Source: Bacteroidales bacterium UBA1725 (GTDB lineage Bacteria > Bacteroidota > Bacteroidia > Bacteroidales > UBA932). From it: 34,564 nucleotides of DNA. The notes below the pieces were generated by a model that saw only the letters and a program-made list of their open reading frames with translations, had not been told where the DNA came from and searched no databases. The stretch covers positions 29,060 to 63,623 of the forward strand of contig DCIN01000058.1 in NCBI GenBank assembly GCA_002315815.1. Reading direction: 5' to 3'. The position numbers were made by a program, and so were the translations under genes. Below, in pieces: positions 7,967 through 15,847 of this stretch (position 1 is the stretch's first letter; each line of letters begins with the position of its first letter).

Positions 7967-8805
7967 TTATTTGTAATTTTAATTGCTTCCAGGTAATCCT
8001 TTTTGTCTTTGTCGCTTACATTGTCGGCGCTCTTATAGAGTTTTTCCAGATAATTGAGGACTGCAGCCGCTTCTTCTCTGTCGGAAACTTCGCCAATGGT
8101 TTTTCCTGTCCACGGAGTCTTGCCGATACCACCGTCGAACGCTGCGAATCTTTCGATGTTCGTTTTGGAAGAATCATTGAACTTATCCCTATTTCTGGAA
8201 GCCACCAAAGCTCGCTTTGATGCTGTCCAGTTGCGTTCATAAAGCATCTTTGCCAACAGACCGAAAATGCTGGAATGTAATTCTCCTTCCGGTACGCAAA
8301 GGGCTGATTTTCTTGCGAAGTTTATTCCTTCATCAGTGGATTTGAACGGGTGGTTGTAATAAATTTCCGCCATCGCGTGCCAAGCGGCCGAGTGATCTGT
8401 CTGATTGAGTTTGACCAGAATGGTCTCAATGTCGGCGATGACGGTACCTACTGCCTTGGCCTGTTCCATCATTCCGTGAGTCTGACATTCCTTGCCTACA
8501 TTGGCACTATGCCACATATAGCCCTCCGGATTTTTCGGATCGGCTTCAATTGCCTTGTTTGCGTATTCAATGCCTTTGTTATATGTTTTTCTCTTCGCCT
8601 CTTCCGTTTTTTCTTCGAGACCGATGAGGAGCTGATTTCTGGAGAGTCTCCAGTACACTTCCGCCTTCTGAGCGTTGTTTTCAGCCTGCGAGAGCATCTC
8701 CAATAGCTCCTTCCTTGCTGCTGCATAGTCTCCTGCAGCTGTCAGTTTGCCGTCCACGTTGGCAAAGTTCAGTACAACAATTGTGATGATCAGGGATTTG
8801 AACAT
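7957..8805 (-). CDS. TPR-repeat protein with N-terminal export/anchor segment
   Basis: A 282-residue helical protein. Residues 1-16 are hydrophobic (MFKSLIITIVVLNFAN) and could act as a signal peptide or anchor, so a periplasmic location is likely but not certain. The rest is tetratricopeptide-like: ARKELLEMLSQAENNAQKAEVYWRLSRN (30-57), YNKGIEYANKAIEADPKNPEGYMWHSANVG (75-104) and a helical pair around 140-165. The pattern resembles RMD1/TRAP-associated TPR proteins; no catalytic motif is seen. It is the first gene of the operon encoding the acyltransferase, adenylating enzyme and carrier protein, all overlapping or within 4 bp, so it may be a scaffold or acceptor-binding partner. That role is inference. 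Confidence 0.8.
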   Translation of the reverse strand: MFKSLIITIVVLNFANVDGKLTAAGDYAAARKELLEMLSQAENNAQKAEVYWRLSRNQLLIGLEEKTEEAKRKTYNKGIEYANKAIEADPKNPEGYMWHSANVGKECQTHGMMEQAKAVGTVIADIETILVKLNQTDHSAAWHAMAEIYYNHPFKSTDEGINFARKSALCVPEGELHSSIFGLLAKMLYERNWTASKRALVASRNRDKFNDSSKTNIERFAAFDGGIGKTPWTGKTIGEVSDREEAAAVLNYLEKLYKSADNVSDKDKKDYLEAIKITNKWK

Positions 8806-8822
8806 ATCTTTAATTTGGATTG

Positions 8823-8830
8823 CAAATTTA
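8823..8830 (-). promoter_or_regulatory. Promoter -7 box of the TPR-acyltransferase-ligase-carrier operon
   Basis: The minus strand reads TAAATTTG, an exact TAnnTTTG match, with a predicted leader of about 15-20 bases before the ATG at 8805. No TTG sits at the usual -33 distance. Two GTGAC boxes at 8859 and 8868 lie about 30-45 bp upstream, where an activator would contact polymerase. Confidence 0.55.
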
Positions 8831-8858
8831 CGAAAGCCTCAACAGCAGCATACTTTGA

Positions 8859-8953
8859 GTGACAGGTGTGACAAATAGTTCATTAAATCATATATTTTGT
8901 GACGAATTGCGCAAAAGAGTGACGAATTCTTAATAATTGCTATATTTGTCACA
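8859..8953. promoter_or_regulatory. GTGAC repeat cluster, probable operator for the LytTR regulator
   Basis: GTGAC starts at 8859, 8868, 8899 and 8919 in the same direction and occurs inverted at 8948-8952. The 8899 and 8919 copies share ten bases (GTGACGAATT) with a 20-bp period. The 8867-8877 copy (TGTGACAAATA) recurs exactly as the reverse complement at 8943-8953. LytTR domains bind short direct repeats about two helical turns apart, so these are good candidate sites for the adjacent regulator acting on both divergent promoters. The link is inferred from position. Confidence 0.6.
8941..8948 (+). promoter_or_regulatory. Promoter -7 box of the LytTR regulator gene
   Basis: TATATTTG exactly matches TAnnTTTG, about 27 bases before the ATG at 8976. 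The GTGAC copy at 8919-8928 lies where a -33 element would be, and the inverted GTCAC at 8948 overlaps the predicted transcription start. Autoregulation is therefore likely. Confidence 0.55.
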
Positions 8954-8975
8954 TAGTGTTGCTGCCTGTTTTGAA

Positions 8976-9779
8976 ATGCTTAGGATTCCGGTGATATTCA
9001 CGAAAGTGTCCACAATACTGTGGTACGCTCTCTTCGTTCCAGTATTCTTTATGTTTTTCGTTTCGGTGTACCAACCATTCAATATGAAGGTGGTACTCGA
9101 CAGCGGAAAGGAGGATTTCTTCACGAACGTAGTGCTGGTGATGTGCATCATTATGGGAGTGATGTGTGTTTGTTGTTATGTATTCTATCTGATAAACAAG
9201 AAAAACAGAATCACCTGGTTGGGCTTTATCGCCTGGTACATCCTGGAGATGACTGTCTGCACATATTTCGTAGCTTTGTTCATCAAGCTGATGAAACCGG
9301 AACTGGGGGAATATTTCATCGTTGTGGCGATGAGTCTGCAATACACCTTCCTTATTCTTTCTATTCCTCATTTCTGCATCACTATGGTCACTCTGGCGGT
9401 GGACAAGTCCACAGTTCCGGCGATGTCGAGGACTGATAACAACATCGTCCACTTTACCGATTTCAAGAAGCAGGTGAAGTTCTCTGTGGCCAAGGAATCG
9501 ATACTATATATTGGAGCGGAAGAAAATTATGTGCGAATTCACTACTATGACGATAATATGGCAAAGGACTATCTGCTCAGAACTTCTATGTCATCAATCA
9601 CTCCGATAGCCAACAAATACTCCCTGTTCAGGTGTCACAGGTCCTATTTCATCAATCCGTCACACATCAAGGCGGTCCGACGTGACAAGCCGGACACCGT
9701 GATTGCTGAATTGGATGCAGAAGGACTTACTGTACCTGTTTCAAGAGTTTACTACAAGGAACTGACTCAACTCCTGTAG
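8976..9779 (+). CDS. Membrane-anchored LytTR-domain transcriptional regulator
   Basis: A 267-residue protein with four predicted membrane helices followed by a C-terminal LytTR DNA-binding domain. The helices lie roughly at 13-32 (ILWYALFVPVFFMFFVSVY), 52-73, 80-103 and 112-140. The LytTR domain runs from about 165 to 265 with the family pattern ILYIGAEENYVRIHY, LRTSMSSITP, FRCHRSYFINPSHIKAVRR and VPVSRVYYKEL. There is no receiver domain, so the membrane part is presumably the sensor. I start at ATG 8976; an upstream in-frame TTG at 8937 precedes the promoter box. It is divergent from the TPR-acyltransferase operon across 170 bp rich in GTGAC boxes, so it probably controls that operon and itself. 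Confidence 0.9.
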   Translation: MLRIPVIFTKVSTILWYALFVPVFFMFFVSVYQPFNMKVVLDSGKEDFFTNVVLVMCIIMGVMCVCCYVFYLINKKNRITWLGFIAWYILEMTVCTYFVALFIKLMKPELGEYFIVVAMSLQYTFLILSIPHFCITMVTLAVDKSTVPAMSRTDNNIVHFTDFKKQVKFSVAKESILYIGAEENYVRIHYYDDNMAKDYLLRTSMSSITPIANKYSLFRCHRSYFINPSHIKAVRRDKPDTVIAELDAEGLTVPVSRVYYKELTQLL

Positions 9780-9798
9780 CGACCGACATAGACCTGTT

Positions 9799-10995
9799 TC
9801 ACTTCTCTTCCATAAAGAGTTCCGCCCGGATATTGTCTACACTTTGCCTGGCGTAATCATAAGTATTTGATTCGGGCTTCGCTGCTTCAAGAAAACGTTC
9901 ATACCATTTCAAGGCAATTTTATAATCCTTCTTCTGCTCGTAACAGTAAGCGATGGTAAACAGGCAGTTCTTCAACTTGGGATTATATTCATACGCCTTC
10001 AAATAGTGAGAAAGAGCCCTATCCCATTCACCCTTTTTCCTATAATATACCAGACCATATTGTTGATGGACGCGGGCCAGTGCCTCATAGTTGGGCTCAA
10101 GCATTTCCAAGGCTTTGTCCAACCATAGCGTGACCTCATTGAACGGGCGGGAAGATTCTGCCTTGACTGCTGCTATTGAAAAGGCGAGATTAACGTCGCT
10201 GGAATCCTTTTGCCAAGCCTTTATCAGCTCTTCCTCAGCCCTGTACATAATATTTGTCTGCCAGTAACATTGGCCGAGGTAATAGTGTACACTGTAACTG
10301 TCATTATCAAGGTCCAACTGATTCTCAAACACTTCAATAGCCTGCTCATAATCATCTTTCAGAAAAAGTGCAAGCCCCTTGACAGGCGCAATCGTAAAAT
10401 TGTTCGAATCAAGTTGTAGGAAGGAGTCGGTAAGATTGAGCACCGTATCGTAGTCCTTGCGCTCAAGATAAATCTTTGCAGCTTTGCTGACGGTATTCTC
10501 ATTGTCAGGTTTTTTCTGAAGTGAACGCCGGTAATAAACCAGTGCCGAGTCCTGAAGTTCAAGGCGGTTGTAGCAGTCACCGACCATAGAAGAGATTGCC
10601 GGAATTTCATCCATTTCAAGCACGGCCTTTCCTGCATCTGCCGCCTGCTGATACGCCTTGATACGGTAGAGAATGGCAGTCAGGCGAACTTTATAGAGCA
10701 GGTTTGAGGGTCTTCGTAAGGAAAGCAAGTCATACAAACCCGCAGCACCCTCATTATTTCCGTTCTGGTAATGGCAATCTGCAAGTTCGGAAAATATTTC
10801 TTCATCAAATTCTTGCCCGATAAGGGTTGTCAGTGTATCGACAGCCTCGTCAATCTTCAGTATGCTTTTGAGGTATCTTGCGGCGGCGATGGTATTCTGC
10901 CTATTTGTTTGACTTGCCGGAACAGGTACCTGAGCATATGACAGATACGATATCATTATCAAGAGAGATAGTGTAAGAAGGATACATTTTTTCAT
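9799..10995 (-). CDS. Secreted tetratricopeptide-repeat protein
   Basis: A 398-residue exported TPR protein. Residues 1-21 form a signal peptide (MKKCILLTLSLLIMISYLSY-AQ). At least eight TPR-like helix pairs follow, e.g. EEIFSELADCHYQNGNNEGA (65-84), SALVYYRRSLQKKPDN (140-155), EQAIEVFENQLDLDND (207-222) and RALSHYLKAYEYNPKLKN (316-333). No enzymatic motif is visible; TPR solenoids bind proteins in the periplasm or at the outer membrane. It converges on the LytTR gene with only 19 bp between the stops and no hairpin between them. Whether it belongs to the neighbouring system is unclear. No recognisable -7 box precedes it. Confidence 0.87.
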   Translation of the reverse strand: MKKCILLTLSLLIMISYLSYAQVPVPASQTNRQNTIAAARYLKSILKIDEAVDTLTTLIGQEFDEEIFSELADCHYQNGNNEGAAGLYDLLSLRRPSNLLYKVRLTAILYRIKAYQQAADAGKAVLEMDEIPAISSMVGDCYNRLELQDSALVYYRRSLQKKPDNENTVSKAAKIYLERKDYDTVLNLTDSFLQLDSNNFTIAPVKGLALFLKDDYEQAIEVFENQLDLDNDSYSVHYYLGQCYWQTNIMYRAEEELIKAWQKDSSDVNLAFSIAAVKAESSRPFNEVTLWLDKALEMLEPNYEALARVHQQYGLVYYRKKGEWDRALSHYLKAYEYNPKLKNCLFTIAYCYEQKKDYKIALKWYERFLEAAKPESNTYDYARQSVDNIRAELFMEEK

Positions 10996-11199
10996 AAGAA
11001 ATATTGTCTTGGATTATCTTTTCGCCAGCCGTTGTCGTACTTAGAATTCCCAACCGCAAAGGTTATTCGGTGTTTACTTTATGTGATCAGATGATTCCCG
11101 GTTTTTCAAGAAAACACATACGGTGTCTTTATCAGAAGTGAAACTACTAAAAGCCAGAGGAGGTCTCTGGTGCATTTTTGGTGCAACTTTTTGGTATAG
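10996..11199. other. Intergenic region between the TPR gene and the tRNA-Ser terminator
   Basis: About 200 bp without a credible gene. It holds a short hairpin (CCAGAG/CTCTGG, 11154-11170), followed on the minus strand by CTTTT, which might be a second terminator for the tRNA. Next to it are two closely spaced TGCACC-type motifs (minus strand, about 11170-11187). No convincing promoter for the TPR gene was found. Confidence 0.5.
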
Positions 11200-11237
11200 A
11201 AAAAGTCCTAAATGCTTGTTAAATAAACATTTAGGAC
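11200..11237 (-). terminator. Rho-independent terminator of tRNA-Ser
   Basis: On the minus strand, just after the tRNA, GTCCTAAATG pairs perfectly with CATTTAGGAC (11228-11237 with 11205-11214, 10 bp, 13-base loop) and is followed by five T. This is a standard intrinsic terminator about 10 bases past the tRNA 3' end. Confidence 0.85.
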
Positions 11238-11247
11238 TCATTATCAG

Positions 11248-11334
11248 CGGAGAGGACGAGATTCGAACTCGTGGTACGGTTACCCGTACGGCAGTTTAGC
11301 AAACTGCTGGTTTCAGCCACTCACCCACCTCTCC
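11248..11334 (-). tRNA. tRNA-Ser (anticodon GCT)
   Basis: An 87-base class II tRNA. The acceptor stem GGAGAGG pairs with CCTCTCC, with discriminator G at 11248. The anticodon stem GCAGT/ACTGC encloses the loop TTGCTAA, giving anticodon GCT, which reads AGC/AGT serine codons. A long variable arm (GTACGG/CCGTAC) is present, as expected for tRNA-Ser. The T arm has CGAGTTCGAATCTCG. CCA is not encoded. An intrinsic terminator follows. Confidence 0.97.
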
Positions 11335-11393
11335 AAATCCGCCGGCTATTGTCAAACGGGAATACAAATATACGCTATTTTTTGATTATTATA

Positions 11394-11424
11394 TTGCTTG
11401 ATATCAAAAAAACAACTATTTTTG
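11394..11424 (+). promoter_or_regulatory. Promoter of the efflux operon
   Basis: TTG at 11394-11396, a 20-bp spacer and TATTTTTG at 11417-11424 match the full Bacteroidota TTG / TAnnTTTG consensus. The predicted leader before the ATG at 11478 is about 50 bases. All five efflux genes downstream and the flavodoxin-like gene could be read from it. Confidence 0.7.
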
Positions 11425-11477
11425 CAGTGTAATAGGTTAGTAGTACACTTATCAACAATAAGTATTTCACAGCAAAA

Positions 11478-12146
11478 ATGTTGCTTGAACTTCACGATAT
11501 CAACAAAACTTACTTCAGCGGACAGCCTTTGCACGTCCTCAAGGGAATCAATCTGTCAATAGACACAGGTGAATTTGTGTCAATAATGGGTTCGTCCGGT
11601 TCCGGCAAATCCACACTTCTGAACATTCTGGGAATTCTGGACAACTATGACACCGGAGAGTATTACATCGACGGCAAACTCATCAAGAACCTGAGTGAAA
11701 GACAGGCTGCCGATTACAGAAACCGGACAATAGGCTTCATTTTCCAGTCTTTCAATCTGATAGGATTCAAGACTGCCGTAGAGAACGTGGAACTTCCCCT
11801 GTTCTATCAAGGTGTACCGCGCAAAAAACGTCACGAACTCGCTCTCGAATATCTCGACAAGATGGGCATTCGGGACTGGGCCCAGCACTACCCCAACGAG
11901 ATGTCTGGAGGGCAGAAACAGAGAGTTGCCATAGCCAGGGCTCTGATCACACATCCGAGAATCATCCTTGCTGACGAACCTACCGGCGCACTTGATTCAA
12001 AGACATCCAATGAGGTTATGGAACTTCTCAAGGAACTCAACCGTGAGGAAAAAGTCACGATGATTATCGTAACGCACGACCCCAAAGTGGCAGAACAGAC
12101 TGACAGAAAGATACATATCAGCGACGGCATCATAGCGAACGGATAA
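11478..12146 (+). CDS. MacB/LolD-type ABC transporter ATPase
   Basis: A 222-residue ATP-binding subunit that powers FtsX-like permeases. Walker A is GSSGSGKST (38-46), the Q-loop lies in IGFIFQSFNLI, the signature is MSGGQKQRVAIARA (about 140-153), Walker B with the D-loop is IILADEPTGALD, and the switch histidine is in IVTHD. Length and motifs match the LolD/MacB-ATPase class that drives tripartite efflux or lipoprotein transport. The stop TAA overlaps the next ATG by one base (TAATG), so it is coupled to the first permease. The downstream adaptor and TolC-type genes favour efflux over lipoprotein sorting. Export substrate unknown. Confidence 0.95.
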   Translation: MLLELHDINKTYFSGQPLHVLKGINLSIDTGEFVSIMGSSGSGKSTLLNILGILDNYDTGEYYIDGKLIKNLSERQAADYRNRTIGFIFQSFNLIGFKTAVENVELPLFYQGVPRKKRHELALEYLDKMGIRDWAQHYPNEMSGGQKQRVAIARALITHPRIILADEPTGALDSKTSNEVMELLKELNREEKVTMIIVTHDPKVAEQTDRKIHISDGIIANG

Positions 12147-13414
12147 TGAGAGATCTTCTGAAAGAAATATACGAATCCATACGGCGCAACAAACTTCGCA
12201 CAGTCCTCACCGGTCTCGCCGTATCCTGGGGTATCTTTATGCTGATTGTCCTTTTGGGTGCCAAAAACGGCATACAGAACACCTCCAGCAACAATATGGA
12301 GGGCATTGTCTCCAATGTGATGGAAATCTATTCCGGCTACACTTCCAAGCCTTACGCCGGATTCAAGCAGGGCCGCTACATTCCTATCAAGGATTCAGAC
12401 GTACTCACAACAGAAAGCAATATCTTTGAAGATCATATTGACGATGTCATTCCGCTTCTGTCCCAGAGCAGTCTCACAATGGCTTATGGCAAGAAGCACT
12501 TCAGCATAACGATGGTGGGGACCACAGAAGACTATGCCAGAATCGAGAAGCTCGAAATTCTGGCAGGCCGTTTTCTGAACGCAAATGACATCAAAGAGAA
12601 GAAAAAGGTGGCAGTGATTGCACACTCGCACGCCAAGAATTTCCTCTACGGCGACACTGACTACGATAAACTGATTGGGAAGAAAATAAAGATTAACAAC
12701 CTCATATTCACGATAGTGGGAGTTCGGCACGGAAGGGAGAACGAAGATGACCAGGATCTTTATATCCCATATTCGACACTCAAGGCAGTTTTCGCCAGAA
12801 ACGATGAAATAGACTATCTTAACTTCACTTTTCACGGATTGGAAACCGAGGAGGAAAACGAAGCTTTTGAAGCGTATTACCGCAGTGTGCTCAACAAGAA
12901 GCACAATGCAGCACCCGACGATAAGCGTGCACTTGGAATATACAACTATTTCACAAGGAATATGCAGATGAACAAGGGAAACAGGATTCTGAATACAGCA
13001 TTGTGGATAGTAGGTCTCTTCACTCTTCTGGGTGGCATCGTAGGCGTCAGCAACATTATGCTGATTACCGTCAAGGAGCGCACACACGAATTCGGAATCA
13101 GGAAGGCTATCGGAGCGAAGCCAGCTGACATCACTAAATTGATAATAGCTGAAAGTGTCGCCGTGACTGCAGTTTTCGGTTATATTGGAATGATATGCGG
13201 AATGTTGGCCTGTGAAGTGATGGATGCCACGCTTGGGTCTTCGTCATTGGAGCTGTTCGGAGAAAGCATACAGATAATGTCAAATCCTTCGGTGGGAGTG
13301 GACACCGCCATAGGAGTGACAATAGTCCTGATTGTAGCAGGTACTCTTGCGGGACTGATACCTGCCAGAAAAGCCGCCAAGGTCAGGCCAATCGAGGCCC
13401 TGTCCGTCAACTGA
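12146..13414 (+). CDS. MacB-type ABC transporter permease, first copy
   Basis: A 422-residue FtsX-family permease. The first membrane helix is at about 20-40 (VLTGLAVSWGIFMLIVLLG). A large periplasmic MacB-core domain follows (about 45-280), then three C-terminal helices, the first near VGLFTLLGGIVGVSNIMLITV (about 287-307). The cytoplasmic coupling segment KERTHEFGIRKAIGAKPADI follows that helix, as in MacB. The C-terminus PARKAAKVRPIEALSVN is also family-typical. It overlaps the ATPase gene by one base. A second, clearly different permease follows after 28 bp, so the transporter probably uses a permease heterodimer rather than the MacB homodimer of E. coli. Confidence 0.93.
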   Translation: MRDLLKEIYESIRRNKLRTVLTGLAVSWGIFMLIVLLGAKNGIQNTSSNNMEGIVSNVMEIYSGYTSKPYAGFKQGRYIPIKDSDVLTTESNIFEDHIDDVIPLLSQSSLTMAYGKKHFSITMVGTTEDYARIEKLEILAGRFLNANDIKEKKKVAVIAHSHAKNFLYGDTDYDKLIGKKIKINNLIFTIVGVRHGRENEDDQDLYIPYSTLKAVFARNDEIDYLNFTFHGLETEEENEAFEAYYRSVLNKKHNAAPDDKRALGIYNYFTRNMQMNKGNRILNTALWIVGLFTLLGGIVGVSNIMLITVKERTHEFGIRKAIGAKPADITKLIIAESVAVTAVFGYIGMICGMLACEVMDATLGSSSLELFGESIQIMSNPSVGVDTAIGVTIVLIVAGTLAGLIPARKAAKVRPIEALSVN

Positions 13415-13442
13415 CACGTTGTTTTGACAATCCATCATAGGG

Positions 13443-14684
13443 ATGAAGTTCGACTTGGATTCATACAGAGAGATAGCGGATGCCCTTGTGCGCAACAAGA
13501 GCCGCAGTCTGCTCACCGGCTTCGGAATATTCTGGGGCCTGTTTATGCTGCTGTTCCTTCTGGGGGGAGGAAAAGGCGTAAAAAAAATGTTGTCCGACAC
13601 TTTTGAAGGTTTTGCATCGAATGCTGTAATATTGGTATCACGCAACACATCCCTTCCATACAAAGGGTATAAGGAAGGTCGCTACTGGGATCCCAAATAC
13701 AGCGATTTGGACAGACTCCGGACTCTGGTTCCTGAACTGGATGTAGTGACGGGACAGATTGCATTCTACAACTGGAAAGCTGTCCGCAATACTAACTCGA
13801 TGTCCGTCAGAGTCAAGGGCCTCAGCCCCGAATACTCTGCAATCGAGACACCCAAGATGAAATACGGAAGGTTCATCAACGAGGTTGATGTCCTGAACAA
13901 GCGCAAAGTCTGTGTGATAGGCAAAGAAATATACAGAAACCTGTTTCCGGAAGGAGAGGATCCCTGCGGTTCTTTCCTTCAGGTCGGGTCCCTTTATTTC
14001 CAGATTGTCGGTGTGGATTTCAGTTCAGGATCCCTCTCGATAAACGGAAATGCCACCAATACCGTATCCATACCCATCAGCCTTGCCCAGCAGCTTAAGC
14101 GCAGCGGAAACGTTGTGGATTTGATTTGCGCCACAGTCCGGAACGGATACTCCGCCAAAAGCGTGGAGCCGTCCATACGTCAGGTAATGGCAAGACAACA
14201 CAACTACGACGCAGAAGATGAATCGGCACTGCTCATCCTGAACACTCAGGAAATATTCACCCTTGTGGACTCCTTGTTCAAGGGAGTGGATTTCATCATC
14301 TGGCTCATCGGCCTGGGCACTTTGCTGGCAGGAGCCATAGGAGTAAGCAACATAATGATGGTCACAGTGAAAGAACGCACCACAGAGATAGGAATCCGCA
14401 GGGCCATTGGAGCGACTCCCGGCGAAATTCTGTCGCAGATAATCACCGAAAGCGTTGCTCTCACCGTAATTGCCGGTTCGTTCGGCATAGTGTTTTCCGT
14501 TCTGCTTCTGAATCTCACCGAAGTAATTCTCTCCTGGAACGGTGAAGTCGCTTCTTTCCAGATCAGTTTCTGGACAGCTGTTCTGGCTCTTGCTCTTCTG
14601 GCACTGCTGGGTATTATTGCAGGACTTGCTCCGGCATTCAGAGCGATGCATATCAAACCGGTGGACGCAATGCGTGATGAATGA
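13443..14684 (+). CDS. MacB-type ABC transporter permease, second copy
   Basis: A 413-residue FtsX-family permease with the same plan as the preceding gene: N-terminal helix LLTGFGIFWGLFMLLFLLGG (about 23-42), periplasmic domain, then LIGLGTLLAGAIGVSNIMMVTVKERTTEIGIRRAIGATPGEI (from about 283). Two further helices follow, and the end is APAFRAMHIKPVDAMRDE. It shares the domain plan and coupling motifs with the upstream permease but is only moderately similar, indicating an old duplication. It lies 28 bp after the first permease and 42 bp before the adaptor. Probably pairs with the first permease and the ATPase. Confidence 0.93.
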   Translation: MKFDLDSYREIADALVRNKSRSLLTGFGIFWGLFMLLFLLGGGKGVKKMLSDTFEGFASNAVILVSRNTSLPYKGYKEGRYWDPKYSDLDRLRTLVPELDVVTGQIAFYNWKAVRNTNSMSVRVKGLSPEYSAIETPKMKYGRFINEVDVLNKRKVCVIGKEIYRNLFPEGEDPCGSFLQVGSLYFQIVGVDFSSGSLSINGNATNTVSIPISLAQQLKRSGNVVDLICATVRNGYSAKSVEPSIRQVMARQHNYDAEDESALLILNTQEIFTLVDSLFKGVDFIIWLIGLGTLLAGAIGVSNIMMVTVKERTTEIGIRRAIGATPGEILSQIITESVALTVIAGSFGIVFSVLLLNLTEVILSWNGEVASFQISFWTAVLALALLALLGIIAGLAPAFRAMHIKPVDAMRDE

Positions 14685-14726
14685 TTTTTAATAGAATTCT
14701 CAGATGAATATAAACAATACAGAAAT

Positions 14727-15821
14727 ATGAAAAGAATATTCAAGTACATCGTCTTCGCGGTCATCGCGATTGTGGTTCTTGTAACCTTCGCTTTTCTCTT
14801 CGTGAAGTCAAAGCCGGACAAGGTTGAGTACAACGAAATTACAGTTGCATTAGGAACTGTTGAGAGAACCACCGTCATAACCGGTAAGATAGTCCCACGC
14901 GACGAGGTGAACATCAAACCGCAGATAAACGGCATCATTGCGGAACTGTATAAAGAAGCAGGAGAAGAAGTGAAGGAGAATGAGATAATAGCCAAACTCA
15001 AAGTCATCCCCGATATGAGTTCGCTCAGCTCCGCTCAGAGTCGTCTGAGACTGGCGGAAATAAACCTCAAGCAGGCCCAGACCAATTACGAAAGGGAGAA
15101 AAGCCTGTATGAACAGAATCTCGTGAGCGCGGAAGAATACGACAACATTCTCCAGAACTACAATCAGGCAAAGGAGGAGACGGCCGCTGCACAGGAATCA
15201 CTGGAAGTCATTCGCGACGGAGTTTCGTCATCAAACGCCACCGGAAGCACAACCTTGATTCGTTCCACCATCTCCGGTCTCATACTTGATATCCCTGTAA
15301 AAGTGGGGAACTCCGTAATCCAGGCCAATACCCTCAACGAAGGAACCACCGTAGCCACCGTGGCCAATATGAAGGACCTGATTTTCGACGGCAATATCGA
15401 CGAAACGGAAGTCGGCACCCTGACCGAAGGAAACTCAATGAAAATCACTATAGGTGCCCTCCAAAATTACACTCTGGACGCCACCCTCGAATACATCTCC
15501 CCGAAGGCTGTCGAGAACAACGGAACCAACCAGTTCGAAATAAAGGCTGCAGTACGCACGCCCGAAAACAGAACAATACGATCCGGCTACAGCGCCAATG
15601 CAGAAATAGTCCTGGAAAAAGCCGAGAACGTTGTCGTAATCAAGGAGAGCGTCCTGGAATTCAAAGGGGACAGCACCTTCGTATACCTGAAGGAAAAAGA
15701 TAAGGACTATACCCGTATTCCTGTGGTTACAGGATTGAGCGACGGAGTGAACATTGAAGTGCGCAGCGGTCTCAAGGAAGGGGATATCCTTCGTGGAAAC
15801 ATAATAATTAAAGAGAAATAA
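14727..15821 (+). CDS. Periplasmic adaptor (MacA/HlyD-type membrane fusion protein)
   Basis: A 364-residue adaptor linking the inner-membrane ABC transporter to the outer-membrane channel. An N-terminal membrane anchor spans about 6-26 (YIVFAVIAIVVLVTFAFLFV). Lipoyl/barrel-sandwich halves are at NIKPQINGIIAELYKEAGEEVKENEIIAKL (about 64-92) and, after the hairpin, STISGLILDIPVKVGNSV. Between them lies a coiled-coil alpha-hairpin (about 100-165). A beta-barrel domain and membrane-proximal domain complete the fold. The anchor is not a lipobox. It sits between the permeases and the TolC-family gene, 26 bp before the latter. Confidence 0.94.
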   Translation: MKRIFKYIVFAVIAIVVLVTFAFLFVKSKPDKVEYNEITVALGTVERTTVITGKIVPRDEVNIKPQINGIIAELYKEAGEEVKENEIIAKLKVIPDMSSLSSAQSRLRLAEINLKQAQTNYEREKSLYEQNLVSAEEYDNILQNYNQAKEETAAAQESLEVIRDGVSSSNATGSTTLIRSTISGLILDIPVKVGNSVIQANTLNEGTTVATVANMKDLIFDGNIDETEVGTLTEGNSMKITIGALQNYTLDATLEYISPKAVENNGTNQFEIKAAVRTPENRTIRSGYSANAEIVLEKAENVVVIKESVLEFKGDSTFVYLKEKDKDYTRIPVVTGLSDGVNIEVRSGLKEGDILRGNIIIKEK

Positions 15822-15847
15822 AGGACTGTACCATAAATACAGATATT

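Noticed and set aside
8937..8975. TTG 8937 as start of the LytTR regulator
   Set aside because: It lies upstream of the TATATTTG promoter box, so it would not be in the transcript. ATG 8976 is suitable.
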